From contig CAJASG010000213.1 in assembly GCA_903944555.1 (NCBI GenBank), positions 1 to 13,504 of the forward strand: a DNA stretch of 13,504 nucleotides. Reading direction: 5' to 3'. Below the pieces are notes generated by a model. The model searched no databases. It saw only the letters and a program-made list of their open reading frames with translations, and had not been told where the DNA came from. The stretch comes from an uncultured beta proteobacterium. GTDB lineage: Bacteria; Pseudomonadota; Gammaproteobacteria; Burkholderiales; Burkholderiaceae_C. A program made the translations under genes and the position numbers. Position 1 is the stretch's first letter; each line of letters starts with the position of its first letter. Of the stretch, positions 6,203 to 13,504 are shown piece after piece.

Positions 6203-6229
6203 TCAAGTTCAACAAATCACCGCCGATAG
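6203..6229 (+). promoter_or_regulatory. Flagellar sigma28 (FliA) promoter
   Basis: TCAAGTTC (6203-6210), exactly 11 bases, then GCCGATAG (6222-6229). Against the enterobacterial FliA consensus TAAAGTTT-N11-GCCGATAA this is 6 of 8 and 7 of 8 matches, with exact spacing. The expected transcript start, near 6236, lies about 28 bases before the GTG of the motility-type gene. Confidence 0.75.
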
Positions 6230-6263
6230 ACAGAAATCAACCATTCTGTTTAAAGGGCCGCTT

Positions 6264-6464
6264 GTGAATATATCCAACACCCCCGCAGTGCAGGCCGCAA
6301 CCAGCGCCGCACAAAGCAACACATCGGATGCTGTCAACATGCTGGTGCTGAAAAAAGCACTCAACATGCAAGCCGACTCCGCCATGACCCTGCTGCAAGC
6401 CATTCCGCAGCCACCACTGGCGACCCAGGGCGCAGTGGGCACCAAGGTCAATGCATTTGCGTAA
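6264..6464 (+). CDS. YjfB-family putative motility protein
   Basis: A 66-residue protein matching the small YjfB motility family in length and pattern: an N-terminal Ala/Ser/Thr-rich amphipathic part, the signature VLKKALNMQADSAMTLLQAI (28-47), a proline stretch PQPP and a terminal VGTKVNAFA resembling the family's GxxINxxA tail. The start is GTG with AAAGGG upstream. There is no membrane segment or signal peptide. It sits alone, with no flagellar genes beside it, but a close match to a sigma28 promoter precedes it, supporting expression with late flagellar genes. The molecular role of the family is unknown to me beyond its association with motility. Family call fairly sure; function inferred. 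Confidence 0.82.
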   Translation: MNISNTPAVQAATSAAQSNTSDAVNMLVLKKALNMQADSAMTLLQAIPQPPLATQGAVGTKVNAFA

Positions 6465-6503
6465 CCACGTTTCATATCGGACGAATTGAGTCCATTTCGA
6501 AAT

Positions 6504-6534
6504 AAGACCTGCACCGTAAAACGCTGCAGGTCTT
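6504..6534. terminator. Hairpin between the convergent motility gene and tRNA, possible bidirectional terminator
   Basis: A perfect 10-bp stem, AAGACCTGCA (6504-6513) with TGCAGGTCTT (6525-6534), around an 11-base loop. It sits 39 bp after the stop of the motility-type gene and 9 bp beyond the tRNA 3' end on the other strand. Only short T-runs flank it (TCTT one way, TTATTT the other), so termination strength is uncertain. Position between converging transcripts supports the call. Confidence 0.6.
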
Positions 6535-6543
6535 CAATATAAA

Positions 6544-6620
6544 TGGTAGGGCGTGAGTGACTTGAACACTCGACCAAAGGATTATGAGTCCTCTGCTCTA
6601 ACCAACTGAGCTAACGCCCC
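6544..6620 (-). tRNA. tRNA with CAT anticodon (elongator Met or lysidine-type Ile2)
   Basis: A full cloverleaf reads on the minus strand: acceptor GGGGCGT/ACGCCCT with a G1-U72 wobble, D-arm GCTC/GAGC, anticodon stem GAGGA/TCCTT around CTCATAA, variable loop TGGTC, T-arm GAGTG-TTCAAGT-CACTC, then A73 and an encoded CCA (6546-6544). The anticodon CAT fits elongator methionine, or isoleucine if C34 becomes lysidine through TilS. The variable region and TTCAAGT loop look closer to E. coli tRNA-Ile2 than to its elongator tRNA-Met, but the acceptor stem does not settle it. The D-loop AGTTGGTTA and normal A-U pairs argue against initiator tRNA. Confidence 0.93.
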
Positions 6621-6633
6621 AAACCAGCGGCCG

Positions 6634-6639
6634 ATTGTA
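6634..6639 (-). promoter_or_regulatory. Candidate -10 element of the tRNA with GC-rich discriminator
   Basis: TACAAT (5 of 6 to consensus) on the minus strand lies 6 bases beyond the hrcA stop. It is followed by the all-GC stretch CGGCCGC, typical of stringently controlled stable-RNA promoters, and the tRNA starts 14 bases after it. No convincing -35 was found at 16-18 bases upstream, inside the hrcA end, so co-transcription with hrcA and processing remains possible. Confidence 0.4.
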
Positions 6640-6644
6640 CCGGG

Positions 6645-7649
6645 CTACTTGTGGTGGCTCAGCGCGTTGCTGACTAATTTCGATGTAATGTCCACAATTT
6701 GGATCATCCGGTCATACGCCATACGGGTCGGGCCGATCACGCCAAGGGTTCCCACCACTTTGCCATCCACTTCATAGGGCGAGCTGACGATGGAAAGGTC
6801 TTCAAACGGAATGACCTGGCTTTCACCGCCAATAAATATACGCACCCCCTCGGCTTGACCGGCAATATCCAGCAGCCGCATGAGCTGCGCCTTTTGCTCA
6901 AACAAATCAAAGGCGCGCCGCAAATGACCCATGTCACTGGAAAAATCCGATACTGAGAGCAGGTTGCGCTCCCCCGAGATCACGACTTCATCTTGGGTCT
7001 CGGTCATCGCCTCCGAGCTAACCGTGACCGCGGCTTGCATCAGCGTTGCGATCTCCGAGCGCAACGACTCCACCTCGCCTTGCAGGCGCTCACGCACTTG
7101 CTCAATATCCAGGCCCACGTAATGGCTGTTCAGGAAGTTGGCCGCCTCGACCAATTGGGCCTGCGAGTAATCGACCTCTGTATAGATCACCCGGTTTTGC
7201 ACATCACCATCCGGCGAAACGATGATCACCAGCAAACGGCGCTCCGACAAGCGCAGGAACTCCATATGGCGAAATACCGACGTGCGCCGTGGCGCAATCA
7301 CAATGCCCACAAACTGGGACAGGCTGGACAGCAAGTTGGCGGCGTTGGAAATAACCTTTTGTGGTTGGTCCGGCGCCAGGCTGTGCGACGCATATTGCGA
7401 TGGCTGCACCGTCAGCATGGTGTCCACAAACAAGCGGTAGCCGCGGGCCGTAGGAATGCGCCCCGACGAGGTGTGCGGGCTGACGATCAGCCCCAACTCC
7501 TCCAGGTCCGACATCAAATTGCGAATGGTCGCCGGCGACAACTCCAGACCCGACGCCTTGGACAAGGTACGACTCCCCACCGGCTGGCCATCAGCGATGT
7601 AGCGCTCAACCAGAGCTTTCAGCAACAACTTGGAACGATCATCGAGCAT
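6645..7649 (-). CDS. hrcA: HrcA, heat-inducible transcription repressor
   Basis: Repressor that binds CIRCE operators upstream of groESL and other chaperone genes and is kept active by GroEL. The 334 residues open with [20 protein letters not shown] and carry the winged-helix DNA-binding part [31 protein letters not shown], then [20 protein letters not shown]. The later dimerisation/GAF-like region includes [17 protein letters not shown] and ends with [31 protein letters not shown]. The ATG at 7649 is chosen because it gives the family's usual MLD N-terminus; an in-frame GTG two codons upstream (7655) is possible. Neither has a Shine-Dalgarno site. No CIRCE element is visible in the short gap to nadK, so targets must lie elsewhere. 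It is divergent from nadK with 28 bp between starts. Confidence 0.96.
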   Translation of the reverse strand: MLDDRSKLLLKALVERYIADGQPVGSRTLSKASGLELSPATIRNLMSDLEELGLIVSPHTSSGRIPTARGYRLFVDTMLTVQPSQYASHSLAPDQPQKVISNAANLLSSLSQFVGIVIAPRRTSVFRHMEFLRLSERRLLVIIVSPDGDVQNRVIYTEVDYSQAQLVEAANFLNSHYVGLDIEQVRERLQGEVESLRSEIATLMQAAVTVSSEAMTETQDEVVISGERNLLSVSDFSSDMGHLRRAFDLFEQKAQLMRLLDIAGQAEGVRIFIGGESQVIPFEDLSIVSSPYEVDGKVVGTLGVIGPTRMAYDRMIQIVDITSKLVSNALSHHK

Positions 7650-7662
7650 TGACACATTTTAG

Positions 7663-7671
7663 TGATGTAAT
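7663..7671 (+). promoter_or_regulatory. Candidate extended -10 promoter for nadK
   Basis: TGATGTAAT matches the extended -10 form TGn-TATAAT except for one base in the hexamer. The predicted start would fall at about 7678, the first base of the nadK ATG, implying a leaderless or near-leaderless transcript, which fits the absence of a Shine-Dalgarno site there. Confidence 0.4.
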
Positions 7672-7677
7672 TTGCCA

Positions 7678-8574
7678 ATGAAGTCCAAATTCCGCCAGGT
7701 TGCATTGATTGGTAAGTACCAGGCCACGTCCGCCGGGTCTGCGGGCGTGTCGTCGCGTCAAGCACTGGAAAAAATCGCCCATTTCCTGATGGACCGCGGA
7801 TGCGACGTAGCATTTGAGGCCGACACTGCAGCCAACATGGGTTTGAATCACTACAACACCATGGACGTGGCGACCATCGGTGAAACCTGCGACCTGTGTC
7901 TGGTGGTTGGAGGCGACGGAACCATGCTGGGAATTGGTCGGCAGATGGCGCAATACGGCGTTCCATTGATCGGGATCAACCAGGGGCGCTTGGGGTTTAT
8001 TACCGACATACCGCTGGACAATTTCCAGGCCACCTTGGGGCCGATGCTGGCGGGTCACTTTGAAGAGGACCACCGCAGCCTGATGCAGGCCCATGTGTTC
8101 CGCGACGGCCAATGCATGTACTCGGCCTTGGCCATGAACGATGTAGTGGTCAATCGGGGCGCAACCTCCGGCATGGTGGAGTTGCGGGTTGAAGTGGACG
8201 GGCATTTTGTGGCCAACCAGCGGGCAGATGGTCTGATCATTGCCACCCCCACTGGCTCGACGGCGTACTCCTTGTCCGCAGGCGGGCCGCTGTTGCACCC
8301 CTCCATTCCCGGCTGGATTCTGGTTCCGATTGCTCCGCACACTTTATCCAATCGGCCCATTGTGCTTGCCAACGTTGCGGAGATAGCTATAGAAATAGTA
8401 GCAGGGCGGGATGCCAGTGCGAACTTTGACATGCATTCGCTGGCTTCTTTAATGCACGGGGACCGCATTGTGGTGACGCGTTCGCAGTACCAGGTGCGTT
8501 TTTTGCACCCCAAGGGCTGGAGCTACTTTGACACCTTGCGCGAAAAACTGCACTGGAATGAGGGAGTTGCATGA
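7678..8574 (+). CDS. nadK: NAD kinase
   Basis: Phosphorylates NAD+ to NADP+ using ATP (or polyphosphate) in the cytoplasm. The 298 residues match the usual size. Visible signatures are the catalytic VVGGDGTML (76-84), [12 protein letters not shown] (99-110), the NAD-site MNDVVVNRG (153-161), [22 protein letters not shown] (183-204, the DG and [12 protein letters not shown] core) and the C-terminal [14 protein letters not shown] and RFLHPKGW. The ATG at 7678 is preferred over an in-frame TTG two codons earlier because it gives the normal family start; no ribosome site is visible. The stop overlaps the recN start as ATGA. Residues 235-242 are encoded by a stretch rich in ATA codons that matches the core of a dispersed repeat, although the protein there still fits the family. 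Confidence 0.97.
   Translation: MKSKFRQVALIGKYQATSAGSAGVSSRQALEKIAHFLMDRGCDVAFEADTAANMGLNHYNTMDVATIGETCDLCLVVGGDGTMLGIGRQMAQYGVPLIGINQGRLGFITDIPLDNFQATLGPMLAGHFEEDHRSLMQAHVFRDGQCMYSALAMNDVVVNRGATSGMVELRVEVDGHFVANQRADGLIIATPTGSTAYSLSAGGPLLHPSIPGWILVPIAPHTLSNRPIVLANVAEIAIEIVAGRDASANFDMHSLASLMHGDRIVVTRSQYQVRFLHPKGWSYFDTLREKLHWNEGVA
8386..8402 (-). repeat. Core-like copy 3 of the dispersed repeat, inside nadK
   Basis: The minus-strand 17-mer GCTACTATTTCTATAGC matches the core of copy 2 (5691-5707) at 14 of 17 positions and that of copy 1 at 13 of 17. In the nadK frame it lies in codons for EIAIEIVAG and accounts for three ATA codons in a row of eight, unlike the rest of the gene. Only the core is recognisable, so common origin is tentative. 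Confidence 0.4.
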
Positions 8575-10226
8575 CCGTGGGACTTAAACGTATTGTTCTT
8601 CGCGATTTCGTCATCGTGAGCGAATTGGAACTCGATCTGATGGGCGGTTTTACCGTACTCACAGGAGAAACTGGGGCCGGAAAATCGATCCTGATCGACG
8701 CGCTGCAACTGGTCACCGGTGCGCGGGCGGACTCCGGCGTGATTCGTGAAGGAGCCACGCGGACCGACGTAAGCGCAGAGTTCAGGACGCCACCACAGGC
8801 ACTGGCTTTGTTGCAGGAGGGTGGGTTCGATGTGGGCGAATCGCTTCTGTTACGGCGCACCGTGGACCTGCAGGGAAAAAGTCGGGCATGGGTGAATGGC
8901 AGCCCGGCCACGGCCCAGCAATTGCGCACTATTGGGGAACAGTTGCTGGATATCCATGGCCAGCACGCATGGCAGAGCCTGACCCGACCAGACGCAGTGC
9001 GCGGCCTACTGGATGCCTATGCCAAGATATCAACCAGCGCGCTGAGCACCGCTTGGTTGTCGTGGCGGCAAGCCCAAAGTGCATTGGCACTGGCAGTCTC
9101 CAAACAGGACTCCCTTTTGCGCGAACGCGAGCGACTGGCGTGGCAAATTGGCGAAGTAGCAAAGCTCGACCCCCAACCCGACGAATGGGGCGAACTCAAC
9201 AGTAGCCACAGCCGCCTGTCCAATGGTCAGACCTTGCTGGACGCCGCACAAGGTGCGCTGCGTTTGCTGGAAGACGAAGACAGCAATGCGCTGAAACAAC
9301 TACACGCAGCGCTGCAACAGTTGCAGAACCAATCCCATCTGGAAACGGAATTCCAGAACCCGATTGACGTATTGGCATCCGGCATTGCACAGGTAGAAGA
9401 TGCCGTGCACACCTTGCATGCCTATGTGCGTCGCGCCGAGTTGGACCCGGATCGTTTGGCAGAACTGGATGAGCGGCTTTCGCTGTGGGTATCCCTGGCA
9501 CGGCGCTACAAACGTGCCCCCGAGGACTTGCATGCCTTGCTGGTGGGCTGGCGGATCGAACTGGCAGACCTCGACGCAGCATCCGACCTGGATAGCCTGC
9601 AAATCCAGGAAAAGAAAGCCCATGCGGCCTACCTGACCGAGGCGAAGGTGGTTTCCAAAGCGCGCACAAAGGCAGCCCCCTTGCTCGCCCAGTCCATCAC
9701 CCAGGCTATGCAGGGCTTGGGCATGCAGGGCGGTCAATTTCAAGTGCTACTGGAGCCCAGCGCACAAGCAATGCAAAGCGGGCAGGAAGATGTCAGCTTT
9801 CTCGTGGCCGGCCATGCTGGCAGCACGCCGCGCCCGGTTGGCAAAGTGGCTTCAGGGGGTGAGCTTTCACGCATGGCACTGGCCATTGCAGTGACTACGA
9901 GCCAGCTGGGCACGGCGCAAACACTCATCTTTGACGAGGTGGACTCCGGAGTGGGCGGTGCCGTGGCCGAAACCGTGGGACGCCTCATGCAGCAACTCGG
10001 AATCGACCGACAAGTTCTGGCTGTCACCCATTTACCCCAAGTGGCCGCATGCGCGGATCACCATTTGGTGGTGGCCAAACAAACGAAAAATGCGCAAACC
10101 ATCAGCACGGTCGCCGCAGTGCAGGGCGAGCAAAGGGTTGCCGAAATCGCGCGCATGCTGGGTGGAGAAAAGCTGTCAAACACCACTTTGGCGCACGCCA
10201 AAGAAATGTTGCAGGCGGGCACGTAA
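8571..10226 (+). CDS. recN: RecN, DNA double-strand-break repair ATPase
   Basis: SMC-like ATPase that gathers and holds broken DNA ends for RecA-dependent repair. The 551 residues match the family. The N-terminus has [20 protein letters not shown] followed by the Walker A GETGAGKS (32-39), then the RecN-typical [11 protein letters not shown] near 127-137. A long coiled-coil middle follows. The C-terminal half has the ABC signature [13 protein letters not shown] (about 426-438), Walker [13 protein letters not shown] (about 452-463) and the switch [14 protein letters not shown]. The ATG overlaps the nadK stop by 4 bp and has GAGGGAG upstream; the TAA overlaps the rapZ ATG by 1 bp. No LexA box was noticed near its start, since it lies inside nadK; regulation with nadK is the simple reading. 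Confidence 0.97.
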   Translation: MTVGLKRIVLRDFVIVSELELDLMGGFTVLTGETGAGKSILIDALQLVTGARADSGVIREGATRTDVSAEFRTPPQALALLQEGGFDVGESLLLRRTVDLQGKSRAWVNGSPATAQQLRTIGEQLLDIHGQHAWQSLTRPDAVRGLLDAYAKISTSALSTAWLSWRQAQSALALAVSKQDSLLRERERLAWQIGEVAKLDPQPDEWGELNSSHSRLSNGQTLLDAAQGALRLLEDEDSNALKQLHAALQQLQNQSHLETEFQNPIDVLASGIAQVEDAVHTLHAYVRRAELDPDRLAELDERLSLWVSLARRYKRAPEDLHALLVGWRIELADLDAASDLDSLQIQEKKAHAAYLTEAKVVSKARTKAAPLLAQSITQAMQGLGMQGGQFQVLLEPSAQAMQSGQEDVSFLVAGHAGSTPRPVGKVASGGELSRMALAIAVTTSQLGTAQTLIFDEVDSGVGGAVAETVGRLMQQLGIDRQVLAVTHLPQVAACADHHLVVAKQTKNAQTISTVAAVQGEQRVAEIARMLGGEKLSNTTLAHAKEMLQAGT

Positions 10227-11095
10227 TGGAAATAGTGCTGATCACTGGCATGTCCGGCTCCGGGAAATCGGTGGCGTTGCACGCACTTGAAGACGCAGGT
10301 TTTTACTGCGTGGACAACCTGCCACCCGAGTTACTACTGCCTTTTGTCGAGCTGGAAAAACAACACAAGGTGCACCGACTGGCCATTGCCATGGACGTGC
10401 GCAGCGCCACCTCACTGCCTCTGGTGCCACAGCAGCTGGACGTTTTGCGCGACCAGGGTGTTGTGGTCAAGCTGCTGTTTCTTGATTCCGCCACCGACAC
10501 TTTGGTGCGGCGGTACTCCGAAACACGCCGCAAGCACCCGCTTTCGCAATATGAGCCCACCAACGCCCAGCGCGATGAACGGCGCGCCCTGATTGATGCC
10601 ATCGAACTGGAGCGTGAATTGCTTGCGGCTCTGCGTGAACAGGCGCATGTGATTGACTCAAGCATCATCCGGCCATCCCAACTGCAGGGCTATGTCAAGG
10701 CGCTGATCTCTGCGCCAGACGGTCAGTTGACGCTGGTGTTTGAATCTTTTGCCTTCAAGCGCGGCGTCCCCAGCGATGCGGACTATGTGTTCGATGTCCG
10801 TATGCTGCCCAACCCGCACTATGAACCCGAGCTCAAGCAACTGACCGGGCGCGATCAACCGGTCATCGAATTTTTGCAGGCCCAAGAAGAGGTGGCCTTA
10901 ATGCAGCACCATATTGCCCACTTTCTAGAAAATTGGCTTGACGTACTCGCCCGCGACCACCGCAGCTATGTCACCGTGGCCATCGGATGCACTGGCGGCC
11001 AGCACCGTTCGGTGTACTTGGTTGAGCAACTGGCAAAGCGGTTCAAAGACCAGTGGGTCACACTCAAACGCCACCGGGAAATAGACGCCATCTAG
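10226..11095 (+). CDS. rapZ: RapZ, RNase adapter / P-loop nucleotide-binding protein
   Basis: In E. coli RapZ senses glucosamine-6-phosphate and guides RNase E to the sRNA GlmZ, tuning glmS. The 289 residues contain Walker A GMSGSGKS (8-15), the family segment [13 protein letters not shown] (25-37), [12 protein letters not shown] and the C-terminal domain with [19 protein letters not shown] and [10 protein letters not shown] (254-263). The ATG at 10226 overlaps the recN stop by one base; a longer in-frame reading would run back through recN. In this lineage it is not beside the rpoN/ptsN genes often linked to rapZ in enterobacteria. Whether a GlmZ-type sRNA exists here cannot be seen, so a broader nucleotide- or sugar-phosphate-sensing role is possible. 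Its TAG shares CTAG with the mutY stop. Confidence 0.96.
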   Translation: MEIVLITGMSGSGKSVALHALEDAGFYCVDNLPPELLLPFVELEKQHKVHRLAIAMDVRSATSLPLVPQQLDVLRDQGVVVKLLFLDSATDTLVRRYSETRRKHPLSQYEPTNAQRDERRALIDAIELERELLAALREQAHVIDSSIIRPSQLQGYVKALISAPDGQLTLVFESFAFKRGVPSDADYVFDVRMLPNPHYEPELKQLTGRDQPVIEFLQAQEEVALMQHHIAHFLENWLDVLARDHRSYVTVAIGCTGGQHRSVYLVEQLAKRFKDQWVTLKRHREIDAI

Positions 11096-12138
11096 CCGCG
11101 CTGCAACAACTTGCGGATGGGGGCGGGCAAGCCCAGCGCGGGCCACTCGTCTGCACTGACCCAGCGCCCTTCACCCCAACTAAGTGCTTGATCGGGAAGT
11201 GTCAGTTGCCAGGGGTGCAAATGAAGATCCTTGTGGGTCAGGACATGCGTGAAAACCGTATCAGCCCGCAGGTGTTGATGCCACTGTGCAGGCACCACGC
11301 CATGCAATGCCTCTTCGCTGTCAAACAATGGCAGGCAATGCAGTCCGGCCCAAACGCCTGGCGTAGGCCGCTTGGCCAACCAGACGGCACCCTGTGCTGA
11401 CTGCGCCCAAAGCAACCAAATGGACTGGCTGGACCTTTTCAGCTTGCGCGTGCGCACCGGGTAGCGTTGTGGGTCGCCAGCTTTGGTAGCTGCGCAAAAA
11501 GCACTGACAGGGCACGCTTGGCATTGTGGTTTTTTAGGCAGGCACACCGTGGCGCCCAAATCCATCATGCCCTGGGTATAGCGCGGCATGGTCGCTGCAG
11601 CCACTTTGGGCGCGGGGAGCAAGGTGGTGGCAGCGTCCCACAGCGCCCGCTCGTTGGCAGCTTGCGCCAGATCGGCATCAAACCCCAACACCCGTGTCAC
11701 CACCCGTTTCACATTGGCATCCAGAATGGCCACCCGTTCCCCAAAACACAGCGACGCAATAGCCGCTGCTGTTGAGCGCCCGATACCTGGCAAGGTGACC
11801 AATACTTCCGCACTGGAGGGAAATACTCCGCCGTGCAGCGCCATGACATCCTGCGCACAGTGGTGCAGATTGCGGGCGCGGCTGTAATAGCCCAAGCCAC
11901 TCCACAAGCCCAGGACATCGTCAAGAGTCGCAGTCGCCAGGGCTTTCACATCGGGCAAGCGCTCCATAAACCGCGTAAAGTAGCCACGGACCGTGACCAC
12001 TTGGGTCTGTTGCAGCATGATTTCGGACAGCCAGACGCGGTAAGGGTCCTGGGTGTTTTGCCACGGCAAATCGTTGCGACCATGCCGCATTTGCCACTCC
12101 ACCACCTCTGCGGCGAAGTGTCCCGCTGTTGGTCGCAC
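11092..12138 (-). CDS. mutY: MutY, A/G-specific adenine DNA glycosylase
   Basis: Removes adenine mispaired with 8-oxoguanine. The 348 residues show the full domain order. The HhH-GPD catalytic core has LPWQ (24-27), [13 protein letters not shown] (35-47, catalytic Glu39), [10 protein letters not shown] (81-90), the hairpin [12 protein letters not shown] (116-127) and ILDANVKRV (138-146, catalytic Asp140). The 4Fe-4S cluster ligands are C199, C206, C209 and C215 with the correct 6-2-5 spacing. A C-terminal NUDIX-like domain that reads 8-oxoG follows; [12 protein letters not shown] stands where E. coli has its FSH loop. The start is GTG at 12138, preferred because it gives the normal length ahead of LPWQ; GGAG lies 11 bases upstream. 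It starts 2 bp after the stop of the dynamin-like gene, so the two are probably co-transcribed. Confidence 0.97.
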   Translation of the reverse strand: MRPTAGHFAAEVVEWQMRHGRNDLPWQNTQDPYRVWLSEIMLQQTQVVTVRGYFTRFMERLPDVKALATATLDDVLGLWSGLGYYSRARNLHHCAQDVMALHGGVFPSSAEVLVTLPGIGRSTAAAIASLCFGERVAILDANVKRVVTRVLGFDADLAQAANERALWDAATTLLPAPKVAAATMPRYTQGMMDLGATVCLPKKPQCQACPVSAFCAATKAGDPQRYPVRTRKLKRSSQSIWLLWAQSAQGAVWLAKRPTPGVWAGLHCLPLFDSEEALHGVVPAQWHQHLRADTVFTHVLTHKDLHLHPWQLTLPDQALSWGEGRWVSADEWPALGLPAPIRKLLQRG

Positions 12139-12140
12139 GC

Positions 12141-13504
12141 TTACGATAGCTCCAGGTCCAACGCCATGACAGGGGCGGCCTGAACAACGTCTTGCGCGGC
12201 GATCAGGTAGCTGGTGAGCTCCGTCAATTTGACGTCCAACTGGTTGAGCGCAGTACTTTGCTGCTCGATTTCCTGAATGCGGTCTTCCAGTCCGCCAGCG
12301 GCTTGCTGAATACGATCAATGGCTTCAATGCGGCGACTGAAATTGCGGCGGCGCTCCCGCATTTGTGCGTCCAGTTGGGCTGCTGCCGACTTGCTCCACA
12401 GCTCCACATCGGCCAAAGCTGCCTCATGGATGCCCCGCAGCCGCGTGGACAACGCGCGCACCAGCCGGTCCGAAAACTCAGGCTGCGCCAACTTGAAAAC
12501 GTTGCCAATTCCCATGTACTGAATGTGGCTGCGCTCGACCATGTCCAAATCGCTCAAATAACGCGCCATTTGCGGCTCGGCGGGAGCCTGCAAGGAAAAT
12601 CCGTACTCTCCATTGAGTTGGCGAAACGTGGCGCTCAACATGGCCTGAATATCCCCGCTGAGGGCCTGAACTTTTTGCAGGTTACCCCGCAGACGCTCAA
12701 ACGTCGCGCCATAGGCCCTCTTGACACCCAACTTGACACCCTTTTGCATCAGGGTATCGGTCAACTGCGCCATCTCCACCTTCAACGACTTCGACCCCAA
12801 AATCCCAAATACCTCGCGCAAGAGCTTCAAATGCACGGAGCGCACCGCATGAATTTTGGCGCCCCCAAGGTCAAACTCGGACTGCTCCAGCGAGATACGT
12901 GAGCGCATGTTTTTAATCACCGACACGTTCTTGCCCTGCAAGCCCTTGAGCTCCATCATCTGCTCGTCCAGGTCGCGCTTTCGGATGTTGATGACACGAC
13001 CCGTCTCAGCGCGCAAATCCGTAATGCCGGACACCATGGCCTTGCTCAATATTTTCTGGCGCTTGCCCATCATCCCGCGTCCCAATGCATCCTCCAGCAC
13101 GGGCAGACAGCTTTGCGCCAGCAATGCGGCGTCTTTGGTTACCTTGGCTACCAGCCCTTTTTGTGCCGAAACGGCGATGACCTGGTCTGGGGGAATACCC
13201 AAAATCTGTGCCGTGCTCGACTTTTGACGGTCGATTTGGGCCTGGATTTGCTCGGGCGTACTCAGGGCGTCCCACAGGGTGTCAATCTTGTTCAGCACCA
13301 CGAGCCGCTCGTCCGTGTCGCCAGTTTCTGTGATCAGGTGCTCACGCCAAATCGACAGGTCGGATTTGGTGACGCCGGTGTCGGCACCCAAAATAAACAC
13401 CACCGCATGTGCCTGCGGAATCAGGCTCACCGTCAATTCGGGCTCTGCGCCAATGGCATTGAGCCCCGGCGTGTCCAAAATGACCAAACCTTGCTTGAGT
13501 AAGG
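12141..13504 (-). CDS. Dynamin-family GTPase (N-terminus outside window)
   Basis: Large GTPase of the bacterial dynamin-like family. The 453 visible residues start inside the G domain: G3 motif DTPGLNAIG, then AHAVVFILGADTGVTKSDLSIW and the G4 motif VVLNKIDTLWD. The Walker A (G1) lies beyond the right edge. After the G domain comes a long helical region with many charged heptads (RKRDLDEQMMELKGLQGK; LDAQMRERRRNFSRRIEAID; LEDRIQEIEQQSTALNQLDV), expected for the stalk and oligomerisation. No clear transmembrane segment is visible in this part. Such proteins are thought to act on membranes; the role here is unknown. The ATG-less edge means the start is off-window; an apparent TTG start at 13487 is internal to the GTPase domain. 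Immediately followed by mutY. Confidence 0.9.
   Translation of the reverse strand, partial: LLKQGLVILDTPGLNAIGAEPELTVSLIPQAHAVVFILGADTGVTKSDLSIWREHLITETGDTDERLVVLNKIDTLWDALSTPEQIQAQIDRQKSSTAQILGIPPDQVIAVSAQKGLVAKVTKDAALLAQSCLPVLEDALGRGMMGKRQKILSKAMVSGITDLRAETGRVINIRKRDLDEQMMELKGLQGKNVSVIKNMRSRISLEQSEFDLGGAKIHAVRSVHLKLLREVFGILGSKSLKVEMAQLTDTLMQKGVKLGVKRAYGATFERLRGNLQKVQALSGDIQAMLSATFRQLNGEYGFSLQAPAEPQMARYLSDLDMVERSHIQYMGIGNVFKLAQPEFSDRLVRALSTRLRGIHEAALADVELWSKSAAAQLDAQMRERRRNFSRRIEAIDRIQQAAGGLEDRIQEIEQQSTALNQLDVKLTELTSYLIAAQDVVQAAPVMALDLELS

Noticed and set aside
6504..6534. Hairpin as a CIRCE operator for HrcA
   Set aside because: The arms AAGACCTGCA/TGCAGGTCTT do not match the TTAGCACTC/GAGTGCTAA consensus and the spacing is wrong.
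10049..10225. Longer rapZ start inside recN
   Set aside because: The reading would overlap the conserved C-terminus of recN by 59 codons; [15 protein letters not shown] at 10226 is the family start.
1..13504. Mobile elements, prophage, CRISPR array or defence island
   Set aside because: No transposase, integrase, direct-repeat array or toxin/restriction-type gene was seen; all long minus- and plus-strand genes are assigned to housekeeping or catabolic families.

Overview
The window looks like core chromosome of a betaproteobacterium of the order Burkholderiales, most likely the family Comamonadaceae (Rhodoferax/Polaromonas/Acidovorax-like). The basis is the style of the encoded proteins, the hrcA / nadK-recN-rapZ / mutY neighbourhood, and a short dispersed repeat of a kind I associate with that family. 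No tools were used. Gene names rest on motifs read from the sequence, and taxonomy and family comparisons rest on memory.

Region 1 (1-4735, minus strand) is a catabolic acyl-CoA operon. In transcription order it encodes a biotin-dependent carboxylase beta subunit, an acyl-CoA dehydrogenase, an enoyl-CoA hydratase and the carboxylase alpha (biotin carboxylase) subunit, which runs off the left edge. Together these would oxidise a beta-methyl-branched acyl-CoA, gamma-carboxylate it and hydrate the glutaconyl-type product. That is the logic of leucine/isovalerate (liu) and acyclic terpene (atu) catabolism. Gene order and one active-site glycine point to the atu/geranyl-CoA type rather than the leucine type.

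Region 2 (4736-5659) has the divergent control region, with a sigma70-like promoter overlapped by a perfect 14-bp palindrome. It is followed on the plus strand by a small SCP2 (sterol-carrier-like lipid/acyl-CoA binding) protein, translationally linked to a MerR-family regulator that probably controls the operon.

Region 3 (5660-6620) holds a dispersed repeat, a small lipoprotein, and a small YjfB-type putative motility protein behind an excellent flagellar sigma28 promoter. It ends with a hairpin and a tRNA gene (anticodon CAT) on the minus strand.

Region 4 (6645-11095) has hrcA (heat-shock repressor, minus strand) facing away from nadK-recN-rapZ. Those three genes are joined by 4-bp and 1-bp overlaps. 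The hrcA and nadK starts are only 28 bp apart, and both transcripts may be leaderless.

Region 5 (11092-13504, minus strand) has a dynamin-family GTPase, truncated at the right edge, followed 2 bp later by mutY. The mutY stop codon is read from the same CTAG as the rapZ stop on the other strand.

I found no mobile element, CRISPR array, prophage or clear new defence system. The most unusual signals are the copies of one short repeat inside coding sequence: one is translated as an N-terminal extension of the hydratase, and one short core lies in nadK. The other points of interest are the geranyl-CoA-carboxylase-like signature of the operon and the sigma28-driven orphan motility gene.
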